This document shows positions 16,442 through 25,012 of a DNA stretch of 64,000 bases, piece by piece (the first letter of the stretch is position 1; each line of letters starts with the position of its first letter). The notes beneath the pieces were generated by a model. It saw only the letters and a program-made list of their open reading frames with translations, did not search any database and was not told the origin of the DNA. The DNA lies in assembly GCF_014855495.1 (NCBI RefSeq), contig NZ_JACYFJ010000005.1:62001-126000 (forward strand), in the 5' to 3' direction. The stretch is from Euzebyella saccharophila (lineage in GTDB: Bacteria > Bacteroidota > Bacteroidia > Flavobacteriales > Flavobacteriaceae). The position numbers and the translations under genes were made by a program.

Positions 16442-17632
16442 TTAACTTGCAGGGAAAAATGTAAAGGTTTGTCCTTTTTCGAAGACTTTTTCTCCTGTAG
16501 GTACTTTTATAAATCCGTGGGCTTGGGCTAAATTGACCAAATCACCCGAGCCATTGCCTTTTATTAAACGGGCATGCAGTTTTGAGCCTTTCCAGTGGGT
16601 TTGTACCTGTAAAAATAAGGTCAATGTAGGGTGCGGATTCACTTCTTCTTGCAAGGTCACTTCTATATGGGTAGAAATATCCCCATTCACAACCTTGAGC
16701 CACGACAGAAAATAGACGTGATAATTAGCAAATGTAGAAACGGGATTTCCTGGGAATGAAAATACCACGCTGCCTGATTTTTCATGGCGACCAAACCAAA
16801 ACGGCTTTCCCGGTCTTTGAGCTACCCGGTGAAAAATCTTTTCCACACCCAAACTATTCAATACTTCTGGGATGTAATCAAATTTTCCTTTGGAAACACC
16901 ACCGCTTAACATCAACACATCAAAATCCTCTAAAACTTGTTTTAGCTTGCTTTCTATGGCTTCTTTAACATCGGGAAGATGTACCAACTCATGTGCTATC
17001 CTTTGGTTGGATAAGGCAGCGGAAAGTGAAATTACGTTCGATTTTCTAATTTGATGCGGTTCAGGAGTATCATGTACTTCCACAAGTTCGTTTCCGGTAG
17101 AAATTACACAGATTCTGGGAGCTTTTTGAACCAGTACCTGATGCTTGCCCACCGATGCCAAAACCCCTATCACGGCCGAAGTAATTTGGGTCCCTTTTTT
17201 TAGGATGACTTCCCCTTTTTCAATATCACTCCCTTGCGAATGGATGTTCTGCCCTTTTTTGGGGGTGGAGGTGATCTTGGCGATGCCGTTTGAAATTTCG
17301 GTCTCCTCGTACATGATAATTGTGTCCGCATCGTGGGGTAGAACGGCTCCGGTCATTATTTCCAAACAATGAGAGGCGTTCTCCAATCGTTGTTGGGACA
17401 GGCCGGCACTCAGCACTCCCTGTACAGGAAACTCGGTAATTCCCTCTTCAATGGCCCTGTAATTAATGGCAATACCATCTTTGGTAGATCGATTAAAAGG
17501 AGGAAAATCCCTATCAGCCATAATGTCTTCTGCCAAAATTCTATGGGTAGAAGAGAGCAGGGGAAGGGTTTCTGTGCCTAACTCGATGGTATGGCTCAGA
17601 ACCTTTTCAAACGCTTCCTCAAAAGAAATCAT
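16442..17632 (-). CDS. moeA: Molybdopterin molybdenumtransferase MoeA
   Basis: 396 residues, normal length. MoeA inserts molybdate into adenylylated molybdopterin in molybdenum-cofactor synthesis. Motifs are DFPPFNRSTKDGIA (42-55, in place of the more common SAMDGYA), MTGAVLPHDADTIIMYEE, the MPT-binding GGVSKGKFDYIPEVL and FSFPGNPVSTFAN. The STKDG variant keeps the Asp-Gly. No other cofactor gene or molybdoenzyme is in the window. It follows lepB by 17 bases, so the two are probably co-transcribed. Confidence 0.92.
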   Translation of the reverse strand: MISFEEAFEKVLSHTIELGTETLPLLSSTHRILAEDIMADRDFPPFNRSTKDGIAINYRAIEEGITEFPVQGVLSAGLSQQRLENASHCLEIMTGAVLPHDADTIIMYEETEISNGIAKITSTPKKGQNIHSQGSDIEKGEVILKKGTQITSAVIGVLASVGKHQVLVQKAPRICVISTGNELVEVHDTPEPHQIRKSNVISLSAALSNQRIAHELVHLPDVKEAIESKLKQVLEDFDVLMLSGGVSKGKFDYIPEVLNSLGVEKIFHRVAQRPGKPFWFGRHEKSGSVVFSFPGNPVSTFANYHVYFLSWLKVVNGDISTHIEVTLQEEVNPHPTLTLFLQVQTHWKGSKLHARLIKGNGSGDLVNLAQAHGFIKVPTGEKVFEKGQTFTFFPAS

Positions 17633-17649
17633 AATCTGGGAATATGCGA

Positions 17650-19350
17650 TTAGGCATTTGATTTTTTACGCTTCCACAGCCAGCTACCTACAAAGTAAGC
17701 GACCAAGGCGATGATAAAATATTTGAAGTAGGACACGGGTTCACCTTCTCCATTAACCGTTGTAAAAATTCGGTCCCAACGGGGCTTCCAATTAAAAATT
17801 CCCTCATTGAAATTATCAACGCTCATCCAAATAAAAATAGGTGTCCCCACAATGTGATTTTCGGGAACATACCCCCAAGCACGGCTATCTTCTGAATGAT
17901 CCCGGTTATCACCCATCATCCAATAATAATCTTGCTGAAAAGTGTAAGAATCGGTTACTTGGCCGTTCACCTTAATTTGATTGCCGGAAACACTCAAGGT
18001 GTTGCCTTCATACTCTGTAATGATTTTTTTGTAAAGGGGAAGCGATTTTAAATCGAGTTTAATCGTTGCCCCTTCCTCTGGAATATAAATAGGACCCATT
18101 TGGTCGTAATTCCAAGGGTACATTGGGTTCTGTGGGAAATTGTTATAGCCCGCCACTCCTTTTTCATCCAATTCTTTTACTACGGAATCAATGGAGTTGT
18201 TCTTTTTTAGTTCAGCGACCATTTCATCGGTAAGGGCCGCAATACGTTCCCTAGGTGTTTCTTCGGTCATGGCCAAGCCTTGACTTCTAATAACATTGAC
18301 AGGAATACCGCTAGCTTTGGTGTACAGGGCAATTTTCCCATCCGTAGTACGGTCAGAACCGATAAGGTACTTTCTAATAGCATCAAATTGAGTCTGATTG
18401 ATAGCTCCGGTGAGATATTTCCGCTGAAAATCCATGACCCCAATTTCTTGCAGTAATTTAGAAGAAACCCCTTTGTTGGCATAAACTGTATAATCATATT
18501 GCGGTTTGGCACGATCCGATAATTGCAACTGTTTACCGTCTATATAAACGTAACCATCAATAATTTCAAGGGAATCACCAGGTATACCAACGCAACGTTT
18601 AACGTAATTTGATTTCTTGTCGATGGGTTTGTCTACTCCAGCTTCTTTCCTGAAAAATTGGCGAACGGTATCTGCAGGCCAACTAAAGACCACAATATCG
18701 TTTCTATCAACCTTTGTAAACCCAGGTAGCCTAAAATACGGTAATTGGGGTTTTTTAAGGTATGATTTGGTTCTAACGATAGGTAATGTATCATGAACCA
18801 TAGGTGCGGCCACAGTGGTCATGGGCGTTCGTGCCCCATAATGAAACTTGCTTACGAATAAGAGGTCTCCCACACGTAACGTACGCTCCAAAGAAGGAGT
18901 AGGTATCACGTAGGGCTGAATAAAATAAGTATGTACCAAGGTAGCGGCTATAACCGCAAAAGCTATGGAGCTTACCCATTCTCCCATGGCAGTGGTAGGG
19001 TGTAAACTTCGGTTTTCAATGAATTTTACATCAAGGGCATAATTTACATAATAGATGTAAAAACCAAGGGTTAATATCACGATCCACGTTTCAGCCGTGC
19101 TATTTCTGCCAAAACTTCTAATGGTCTCGATCCAGATGATGGGGAACATTAAAAGATTGATAATAGGAATGAACAGCAAGACCGTCCACCAAGTAGGCCT
19201 ATTGATAATTTTCATCAGAACGATGGCATTGTATACGGGAACTGCTGCTTCCCAAGCCTTTCTACCGGCTTTTACATACAATTTCCACGTGCCTAAAAAA
19301 TGAATAACCTGAACGATCAGAATAAATAGTAACCACTGTGTAGCGTTCAT
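17650..19350 (-). CDS. lepB: Signal peptidase I, long Bacteroidota form
   Basis: 566 residues, far longer than the E. coli enzyme of 324. An N-terminal membrane module with about three helices (2-20, 53-78, 88-105) precedes the S26 core. Catalytic Ser153 lies in TPSLERTLRVGD (Met after Ser replaced by Leu), the general-base Lys251 in YVKRCVGIPGD, and box E is GDNRDHSEDSRAWG near the C terminus. A segment of about 170 residues between the Lys box and box E is an insertion of unknown role. A final helix and basic tail end the protein. It removes signal peptides from exported proteins, of which the window encodes many. Confidence 0.94.
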   Translation of the reverse strand: MNATQWLLFILIVQVIHFLGTWKLYVKAGRKAWEAAVPVYNAIVLMKIINRPTWWTVLLFIPIINLLMFPIIWIETIRSFGRNSTAETWIVILTLGFYIYYVNYALDVKFIENRSLHPTTAMGEWVSSIAFAVIAATLVHTYFIQPYVIPTPSLERTLRVGDLLFVSKFHYGARTPMTTVAAPMVHDTLPIVRTKSYLKKPQLPYFRLPGFTKVDRNDIVVFSWPADTVRQFFRKEAGVDKPIDKKSNYVKRCVGIPGDSLEIIDGYVYIDGKQLQLSDRAKPQYDYTVYANKGVSSKLLQEIGVMDFQRKYLTGAINQTQFDAIRKYLIGSDRTTDGKIALYTKASGIPVNVIRSQGLAMTEETPRERIAALTDEMVAELKKNNSIDSVVKELDEKGVAGYNNFPQNPMYPWNYDQMGPIYIPEEGATIKLDLKSLPLYKKIITEYEGNTLSVSGNQIKVNGQVTDSYTFQQDYYWMMGDNRDHSEDSRAWGYVPENHIVGTPIFIWMSVDNFNEGIFNWKPRWDRIFTTVNGEGEPVSYFKYFIIALVAYFVGSWLWKRKKSNA

Positions 19351-19415
19351 TTTGAGAGTATTATATCGATTGGTTTAACGCAAATAAGTTCTTTCTTTGG
19401 ATAATCAATAACAGC

Positions 19416-20117
19416 TTAACCTAGGTTTAACACATCTTTCATGGTGAAAATGCCTTTTTTTCCCTTGATCCATTCCGCAGCAATAACGGCTCCCAATGCA
19501 AAGCCTTCCCTGTTGTGGGCCGTATGCTTTATTTCAATGGAATCTACCTTGCTCGTATAATCTATAGAATGTGTACCGGGAGTCATTCCTATTCTTTTGG
19601 CGGTAATGGGAATTTCGTTTTCTGCGGCATTTTCCAATTTCCAACCTTTGTAATCACTGTTGTTTATGATGCCCTCCGCCAAAGTAATGGCCGTACCACT
19701 GGGTTCATCCAATTTTCGGGTGTGATGAATTTCTTCCATGGACACTTTATACTGGTCCAAGGACTTCATCATTTTAGCTAAATATTGATTGAGCTCAAAG
19801 AAAATGTTCACTCCCAGACTGAAGTTGGAAGCGTAAATAAACGCACTGTCATTATCGGTACATATTTTCTTGGCCTCCTCAAATTTATCAAGCCAACCGG
19901 TAGTGCCTGAAATTACGGGAACCTTGTGCTCAAAACATTTGGTAATATTTTCGTAAGCGGCACTGGGCATGCTAAAATCGATGGCAACATCCATTTGAGA
20001 AAAATCGATTTCTTTCGTGTCTACCTCAATTTTTGCAACAATTTTATGGCCTCTGTCAAGAGCAATTTGCTCTATCATTTTTCCCATTTTTCCGTATCCG
20101 AAGAGTGCTATATTCAC
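19416..20117 (-). CDS. dapB: 4-hydroxy-tetrahydrodipicolinate reductase
   Basis: 233 residues, slightly shorter than enterobacterial DapB as in other Bacteroidota. It reduces the dihydrodipicolinate precursor in the lysine/diaminopimelate pathway. The dinucleotide-binding start is MNIALFGYGKMGKMIE, followed by DFSMP, ISGTTGW, SNFSLGVNIFF and the active-site EEIHHTRKLDEPSGTA with the conserved His-His and Lys. It lies between DUF5683 and lepB and has its own -7-like element at 20153-20160. Confidence 0.95.
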   Translation of the reverse strand: MNIALFGYGKMGKMIEQIALDRGHKIVAKIEVDTKEIDFSQMDVAIDFSMPSAAYENITKCFEHKVPVISGTTGWLDKFEEAKKICTDNDSAFIYASNFSLGVNIFFELNQYLAKMMKSLDQYKVSMEEIHHTRKLDEPSGTAITLAEGIINNSDYKGWKLENAAENEIPITAKRIGMTPGTHSIDYTSKVDSIEIKHTAHNREGFALGAVIAAEWIKGKKGIFTMKDVLNLG

Positions 20118-20152
20118 CGTTGATGTAGTATTAAAATTTTTATTGAATGGCC

Positions 20153-20160
20153 CAAAAATA
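20153..20160 (-). promoter_or_regulatory. -7-like element of dapB
   Basis: Minus-strand TATTTTTG matches TAnnTTTG and predicts a leader of about 32 bases before the ATG at 20117; the 105-base gap upstream of dapB therefore holds a separate promoter within the parA-lepB series. Confidence 0.4.
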
Positions 20161-20222
20161 AGGTTTGAAACCCATTTTATAGGCTAATTGTAAGTTTTTG
20201 TGCAAAGTGGACGCCATTACCC

Positions 20223-20849
20223 CTAAAATTTAATAGTCATTGTCATGCCGTAATGCGGTACATTGGCTACGGGGTCTAGGTCAATGTAAGGTTGCATATC
20301 AAAACTAAGGTCGTCATCTACATTAAATTGCTTTAAATGTGCATCTACGTTGGCATCAACAATATTGAGGGCATATAGTGCTACAGAAACCAATAAGAGT
20401 AAATCGCGATCTCTTTGATATCGTTCTTGTTGGCTCTGAAGGTCGTCCGTTTCCAAATCTGGACCGGAGCCATCACCATTTAGGTCATAAAATTCATCGT
20501 CTGTAAAACCGGCCTGTCTTCTTTTGAAAGCTGTCCGAAAACGATCATACCTACTATCATTCCACGTGTATCCATATACGGCTGCACCAATAGCGCCATA
20601 GACTAAAGGAACTTTCCAGTAACGTTTGTTGTATACCTGACCCAGACCGGGTAAGACTGCGGAGTAAAATGCAGCTTTACTGGGCGCCAAAGGATTTATG
20701 GACCTATTCTTTTTGGTTTTTACAGTATCTACAACCACGATACCCTCTTCTTTCATAGAGGTTTGAAGGGAATCTATTTCTTTTGTAGGTGTCTCTTGTT
20801 CTTGGGCAAATGTGCTGCAAACAACCAATGCCCATAAGAACCATATCAT
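20223..20849 (-). CDS. DUF5683 exported protein
   Basis: About 208 residues from the ATG at 20849, just after the parB stop; a longer frame would begin with TTG at 20867. A signal peptide (MIWFLWALVVCSTFAQ) is followed by a DUF5683 domain with SKAAFYSAVLPGLGQVYNKRYWKVP, a short membrane-like segment (LVYGAIGAAVYGYTW) and a second one near residue 160 (LLLLVSVALYALNIVDA). The C terminus YGMTMTIKF ends like an outer-membrane strand. It is commonly found next to parB in Bacteroidota as I recall. Function unknown. Confidence 0.82.
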   Translation of the reverse strand: MIWFLWALVVCSTFAQEQETPTKEIDSLQTSMKEEGIVVVDTVKTKKNRSINPLAPSKAAFYSAVLPGLGQVYNKRYWKVPLVYGAIGAAVYGYTWNDSRYDRFRTAFKRRQAGFTDDEFYDLNGDGSGPDLETDDLQSQQERYQRDRDLLLLVSVALYALNIVDANVDAHLKQFNVDDDLSFDMQPYIDLDPVANVPHYGMTMTIKF

Positions 20850-20856
20850 TATGGAT

Positions 20857-21756
20857 TTATTCACCAAGTATCAATTTTTTGATTCTTTTGAATTCTTCTT
20901 CGGAGTGAAATGGTATGGTTATTTTGCCTTTGCCTTTATCTGTTGCAGAAACGGCAACTTTTACGGATAAACGGTCCGTAAAGGTGTCTGCTCCTTTTTT
21001 AACAAAGTCCGGAACGCGTTTTGTTTTTTTGCCTTTGGTATCTTCTGGCCCGGAACGGTATTCCTTTACTCTTTTTTCTGTTTCGCGTACACTTAGGTTC
21101 TCACCAACAATTTTTTCGTAAAGAGCAATTTGGTCAGATTTCTTTTCAATATTAACCAATGCCCTGCCATGTCCCATACTTAGAAAACCGTCTCTCATAC
21201 CGGTTTGGATAATTGGGTCTAAACGTAGAAGCCTTAAATAATTGGTGATGGTAGACCTTTTTTTACCAACACGCTCACTCAATTTTTCTTGGGTAAGTTC
21301 AATTTCGTCCATAAGACGTTGGTAGGACAATGCAATTTCAATGGGGTCTAAATCTTGGCGCTGAATATTTTCCACCAAGGCCATTTCCAAGGATTCTTGG
21401 TCGTTGGCTATACGAATGTATGCGGGAATGGTCTCAAGTCCGATTAATTTAGAGGCGCGGTACCTGCGCTCACCGGATACTAGCTGGTATTTGTTAAAAT
21501 CTAGTTTTCTTACGGTAATAGGTTGGATAACGCCTAGCTCCCTAATGGAAATGGCCAATTCTTGTAATGCCTCGTCATTGAAGTTGGAACGTGGTTGAAA
21601 TGGATTGACCTCAATGGCTTCAACATCCAATTCTACAATGTTGCCCACTACTTTATCGGCATTTTTGTCCGATGCAGATTTAATATCGTTGTCCGGGTCT
21701 TTCAATAAAGCCGAAAGTCCACGGCCCAATGCTTGTTTCTTTGTTGCTCTCGCCAT
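20857..21756 (-). CDS. parB: Chromosome-partitioning protein ParB
   Basis: 299 residues. ParB binds parS sites, spreads using CTP and segregates the origin region with ParA. Visible are the N-terminal NPFQPRSNF, the CTP/arginine patch motif VSGERRYRASKLIG, the ENIQRQDLDPIEIA segment, the HTH around LTQEKLSERVGKKRSTITNYLRLL and the C-terminal dimerisation region. The ATG overlaps the parA stop by one base. I looked for parS-like CACGTG palindromes and found no convincing site in the window. Confidence 0.95.
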   Translation of the reverse strand: MARATKKQALGRGLSALLKDPDNDIKSASDKNADKVVGNIVELDVEAIEVNPFQPRSNFNDEALQELAISIRELGVIQPITVRKLDFNKYQLVSGERRYRASKLIGLETIPAYIRIANDQESLEMALVENIQRQDLDPIEIALSYQRLMDEIELTQEKLSERVGKKRSTITNYLRLLRLDPIIQTGMRDGFLSMGHGRALVNIEKKSDQIALYEKIVGENLSVRETEKRVKEYRSGPEDTKGKKTKRVPDFVKKGADTFTDRLSVKVAVSATDKGKGKITIPFHSEEEFKRIKKLILGE

Positions 21757-22529
21757 TAAGCTATTTCTTTATTTTTCTTGACCACTTCATTGGCCAAGTT
21801 GAGATAATTGGTAGCTCCCTTACTACTGGCATCATACTTTATAATGCTCTCCCCATAACTTGGGGCTTCGCTCAAACGTACATTTCTTTGAATAATAGTA
21901 TCAAAAACCATGTCTGCAAAATGTTTACGAACTTCCTCTACTACTTGGTTGGATAACCGTAAGCGTTGGTCGTACATGGTCAATAGCATACCTTCAATAT
22001 CTAAGTTGGGGTTGTGTACTTTCTGTACACTCTTGATCGTATTCAATAATTTGCCCAAACCTTCCAAAGCAAAATATTCGCACTGAATAGGAATAATTAC
22101 TGAATCTGCTGCCGTTAAGGCATTTAAGGTCAATAGCCCTAAGGAAGGAGCACAATCTATTAAAATATAATCATAGGTATCACGAAGTTCGGAAATGGCC
22201 TTTTTCATCATATATTCCCGGTCGTCCTTGTCCACAAGCTCAATTTCAATGGCAACCAAATCTATATGTGCCGGTATCAAGTCAAGATTAGGAGAATCCG
22301 TTTTTATGATGGTTTCCTCTGCTTTTTGGGTCAATTCCAAGAGCTGGTAAGTTCCCAATTCAACCTCTTCCACATCAATTCCTAAGCCCGAGGTAGCGTT
22401 GGCCTGAGGGTCTGCATCAATAAGAAGAACCTTTTTTTCCAACACCCCAAGGGAGGCCGCTAAGTTAACGGTAGTAGTGGTTTTACCCACTCCGCCTTTC
22501 TGGTTTGCTATAGCAATTATCTTGCCCAT
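21756..22529 (-). CDS. parA: Chromosome-partitioning ATPase ParA (Soj)
   Basis: 257 residues. The deviant Walker A motif KGGVGKTT is at 11-18, with A' at LLIDADPQANAT and Walker B-like YILIDCAPSLGLLT. The motif EVRKHFADMVFDTIIQRNVRLSEAPSYGESI is typical of the Soj group. It drives segregation of ParB-parS complexes on the nucleoid. The 150 bases upstream carry an imperfect inverted repeat (TTAACACAA at 22590-22598 and TTGCGTTAA at 22618-22626) of unknown meaning. Confidence 0.96.
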   Translation of the reverse strand: MGKIIAIANQKGGVGKTTTTVNLAASLGVLEKKVLLIDADPQANATSGLGIDVEEVELGTYQLLELTQKAEETIIKTDSPNLDLIPAHIDLVAIEIELVDKDDREYMMKKAISELRDTYDYILIDCAPSLGLLTLNALTAADSVIIPIQCEYFALEGLGKLLNTIKSVQKVHNPNLDIEGMLLTMYDQRLRLSNQVVEEVRKHFADMVFDTIIQRNVRLSEAPSYGESIIKYDASSKGATNYLNLANEVVKKNKEIA

Positions 22530-22682
22530 TATTCGTGATTGTTAGAGGGTAAAAATACGATTATTTACAATGTGATTGAAACCATTTTGTTAACACAAGG
22601 TGAATAACCGAGGTATTTTGCGTTAAAGTTGGTTAAGTAAAAAGATATTCGATGAAGTACAGTCCTGGAGTTGATTAAAACG

Positions 22683-23015
22683 TTACTCTTCGTTTTTTAC
22701 TTGTAAACTATCTTCATACTCAATTAGGTAAATTTCCTCGTTTTTTTTCTTTAGATAATATTTTTCCCGGGCAAATTTTTCCAATTCATCAGGATCGGAC
22801 AGTTTTTCCAGTATTTTCTTGTCCTTTGCAATCTCTTGCTTCAGGAATTCCTGTTGTTTTTCAAGCTTGTTGATTTCTTTTTTGAGCTCTAGGTGAATCA
22901 ACAAGGAATTGGTATCAAAAAAAAGCATCCATATAACAAAAACCGTTGCTACCAAGATGTACACATTGGTAAGCAGGCTAAACCATTTCTTTTGTCTTAA
23001 TTCTTTAAGGCCCAT
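22683..23015 (-). CDS. FtsB/DivIC-like septum formation initiator
   Basis: 110 residues with a short cytoplasmic N terminus, one transmembrane helix at about 15-32 (LTNVYILVATVFVIWMLFF) and a periplasmic coiled coil at about 38-75 (KKEINKLEKQQEFLKQEI), then the conserved EKFAREKYYLKKKNEEIYLI. This is the FtsB/DivIC architecture that scaffolds FtsL and FtsQ in the divisome. It follows udk by 5 bases and probably shares its transcript. Confidence 0.88.
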   Translation of the reverse strand: MGLKELRQKKWFSLLTNVYILVATVFVIWMLFFDTNSLLIHLELKKEINKLEKQQEFLKQEIAKDKKILEKLSDPDELEKFAREKYYLKKKNEEIYLIEYEDSLQVKNEE

Positions 23016-23020
23016 TTAAA

Positions 23021-23629
23021 CTAGGTTAATTTCTCATTGATAATTGTTTTTACAATGTCTATGGCCACGGTATTGTATTTGTTATTGGGTATGATGATGT
23101 CTGCATATTCTTTACTGGGTTCAATAAATTGAATATGCATTGGCTTAATACTACTTTGGTATTTTTCTAAGGTTTCATCTAAATTCCAGCCGCGTTCATT
23201 TACATCGCGTTTTAATCGTCTAATGAGGCGTTCGTCAGAATCAGCATGAACAAAAATCTTAATGTCCATCATTTTTCGTAATCGGGAATTGGTTAAAATC
23301 AAGATGCCCTCCACAATTAAGACCTTGGTTGGGTGAACCGGTACGGTTTTGTCCGTACGATTGCATTCTAGAAACGAATACACAGGTTGCTTCACCGAAT
23401 GCCCGTTTTTAAGTTTTACCAAATGTTTTTCCAATAGTTCAAAATCAATGGAATGGGGGTGGTCAAAATTGGTCTTTCTCCGTTCTTCCAATGGTAAGTG
23501 GGACAAGTCGTTATAGTAAGAATCTTGTGAAATAACGCCCACTTCCCCTTCGGGTAGTTCATCTATAATTTGATTGACCACTGTGGTTTTTCCACAACCG
23601 GTTCCTCCAGCAATCCCTATAATCAGCAT
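23021..23629 (-). CDS. udk: Uridine kinase
   Basis: 202 residues from the ATG at 23629; a 17-residue longer frame is upstream of the -7 element and is rejected. It phosphorylates uridine and cytidine in pyrimidine salvage. The P-loop is GGTGCGKT (8-15), with DSYYNDLS, NFDHPHSIDF and the lid region IFVHADSDERLIRRLKRDVNERG all present. Confidence 0.95.
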   Translation of the reverse strand: MLIIGIAGGTGCGKTTVVNQIIDELPEGEVGVISQDSYYNDLSHLPLEERRKTNFDHPHSIDFELLEKHLVKLKNGHSVKQPVYSFLECNRTDKTVPVHPTKVLIVEGILILTNSRLRKMMDIKIFVHADSDERLIRRLKRDVNERGWNLDETLEKYQSSIKPMHIQFIEPSKEYADIIIPNNKYNTVAIDIVKTIINEKLT

Positions 23630-23646
23630 TCCAAGTAATTTTTTGA

Positions 23647-23654
23647 CAAAAATA
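23647..23654 (-). promoter_or_regulatory. -7-like element of udk-ftsB
   Basis: Minus-strand TATTTTTG matches TAnnTTTG, and a TTG at 23680-23678 lies 23 bases upstream. The predicted leader to the ATG at 23629 is about 14 bases. Confidence 0.45.
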
Positions 23655-23726
23655 CATATTTGAAGTGCAAATGGGTACAATTCTGTAAAACGTTGTTGGC
23701 ATGCTCATGCTTCATACTTATATGCC

Positions 23727-23734
23727 TAATTTTG
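23727..23734 (+). promoter_or_regulatory. -7-like element of the Bcr-type exporter, implying a leaderless transcript
   Basis: TAATTTTG matches TAnnTTTG and ends four bases before the ATG at 23739, so transcription should begin at or next to the start codon. Confidence 0.45.
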
Positions 23735-23738
23735 TACC

Positions 23739-24956
23739 ATGCAAAATGAGAATGTAAAACCTAATTTTGAGTTCATTGCGTTAATGGCATCCTTGATGTC
23801 CATTGTGGCATTGGCCCTAGATGCTCTTTTGCCGGCATTATCTCAGGTAGGTGAATCCATCAACAGTTTTGATGCCACTGATAACCAGATGCTTATTACC
23901 ATGATTTTTTTGGGATTGGGCATTGGTCAACTCTTTTTCGGTCCGCTTTCTGATAGTTACGGAAGAAAACCCATTGTATATGCTGGTTTCATACTTTTTG
24001 CCTTGGGTAGCGCTGTTTGTTTGTTGGCGCCCAATTTGACCATTATGATCATAGGAAGAATGATTCAGGGAGTAGGTCTTTCGGCACCCCGAAGTATCGC
24101 AATTTCAATCATAAGGGATACTTACAAAGGGGATTATATGGCCCGAATCATGTCTTTTGTAACGGCCTTTTTTATATTGGTTCCTGTAATTGCACCCGCT
24201 ACCGGAAAGTGGATTATGGATGCTTTTAACTGGCAGGCCATATTTTATGTGCAGCTGTTTTTTGCAGTAATTATTTGTATTTGGTTCTGGAAACGACAAC
24301 CGGAAACCCTAAAACCTATTTATAAAATTCCGTTTTCTTTAAAAGTTTTTAAAAACGGGACCTTGGAATTTATCAAATACCGGGAGACCGTTGCATTTAC
24401 CTTTACTTCCGGATTTATTACCGGGGCTTTTTTGGTCTACCTAAGCGGTTCTCAACAGGTATTTGAGGAACAATATGGTCTGGTAGAATCCTTTCCCTAT
24501 ATTTTTGCGGGATTGGCGGTTTCCATTGGGCTGTCTACACTATTAAACGGGACACTGGTCATGCGTTTTGGAATGCGACGGTTGGCGCTTATGGCCTTGA
24601 CCGCCTTTTGTGCTATTGCGCTGTTATACGTTTTGGTTTTCTGGAACCAACCTAATCCATCGGTATTTGTTTTGGTATCATTTCTTTCGCTACAATTTTT
24701 CTGCTTAGGTTTTCTTTGGGGAAATTTTAGATCCATTGCTATGGAACCCATAGGTCATATTGCAGGAATTGGAGCTGCCATTAATGGCTTTGTTTCCACA
24801 GTGATTGCAGTGCCCATCGCCAGTTTTATCAGTCAGTATGTGATAGATAGTGTGTGGCCTATGTTTTTAGGTTTGGCCGTTTGCGGACTTATTTCCTTGG
24901 CCATTATGTTGGCCGTTACGAAAAAGAAAGTCGCTGCGAGATTTTCTAGGGGATAA
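23739..24956 (+). CDS. Bcr/CflA-family multidrug MFS exporter
   Basis: 405 residues with about 12 hydrophobic segments. The MFS loop 2-3 signature FFGPLSDSYGRKPIVYAG is at about 68-85, the acidic residue in the first helix (ALALDALLPALSQ) and the RMIQGVGLSAPRSIA helix are typical of drug:H+ antiporters of the Bcr/CflA group. The substrate cannot be read from sequence. The gene is alone on the plus strand, convergent with acs, and the two share a terminator. Confidence 0.85.
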   Translation: MQNENVKPNFEFIALMASLMSIVALALDALLPALSQVGESINSFDATDNQMLITMIFLGLGIGQLFFGPLSDSYGRKPIVYAGFILFALGSAVCLLAPNLTIMIIGRMIQGVGLSAPRSIAISIIRDTYKGDYMARIMSFVTAFFILVPVIAPATGKWIMDAFNWQAIFYVQLFFAVIICIWFWKRQPETLKPIYKIPFSLKVFKNGTLEFIKYRETVAFTFTSGFITGAFLVYLSGSQQVFEEQYGLVESFPYIFAGLAVSIGLSTLLNGTLVMRFGMRRLALMALTAFCAIALLYVLVFWNQPNPSVFVLVSFLSLQFFCLGFLWGNFRSIAMEPIGHIAGIGAAINGFVSTVIAVPIASFISQYVIDSVWPMFLGLAVCGLISLAIMLAVTKKKVAARFSRG

Positions 24957-24957
24957 T

Positions 24958-24991
24958 AAAAAAGGCTCTCGCCTTTAAGACAAGAACCTTT
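24958..24991 (-). terminator. Terminator of acs (bidirectional hairpin)
   Basis: Read on the minus strand, arms AAAGGTTCT and AGAGCCTTT (24991-24983 and 24969-24961, one G-T wobble) enclose a 13-base loop and are followed by TTTTTT. The same hairpin may stop the convergent exporter transcript. Confidence 0.7.
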
Positions 24992-25012
24992 GAATTATTT
25001 CGTCACGTTAAT

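Noticed and set aside
20561-20578. CACGTG-containing sequences (in DUF5683, also in lepB and ribH) as parS sites for ParB
   Set aside because: The flanks do not form the inverted repeat expected of parS, and the matches lie inside coding sequence.
22590-22626. Imperfect inverted repeat upstream of parA as an operator or replication-initiator site
   Set aside because: One mismatch, a long spacer and an AT-rich setting make it too weak to claim; only mentioned under parA.
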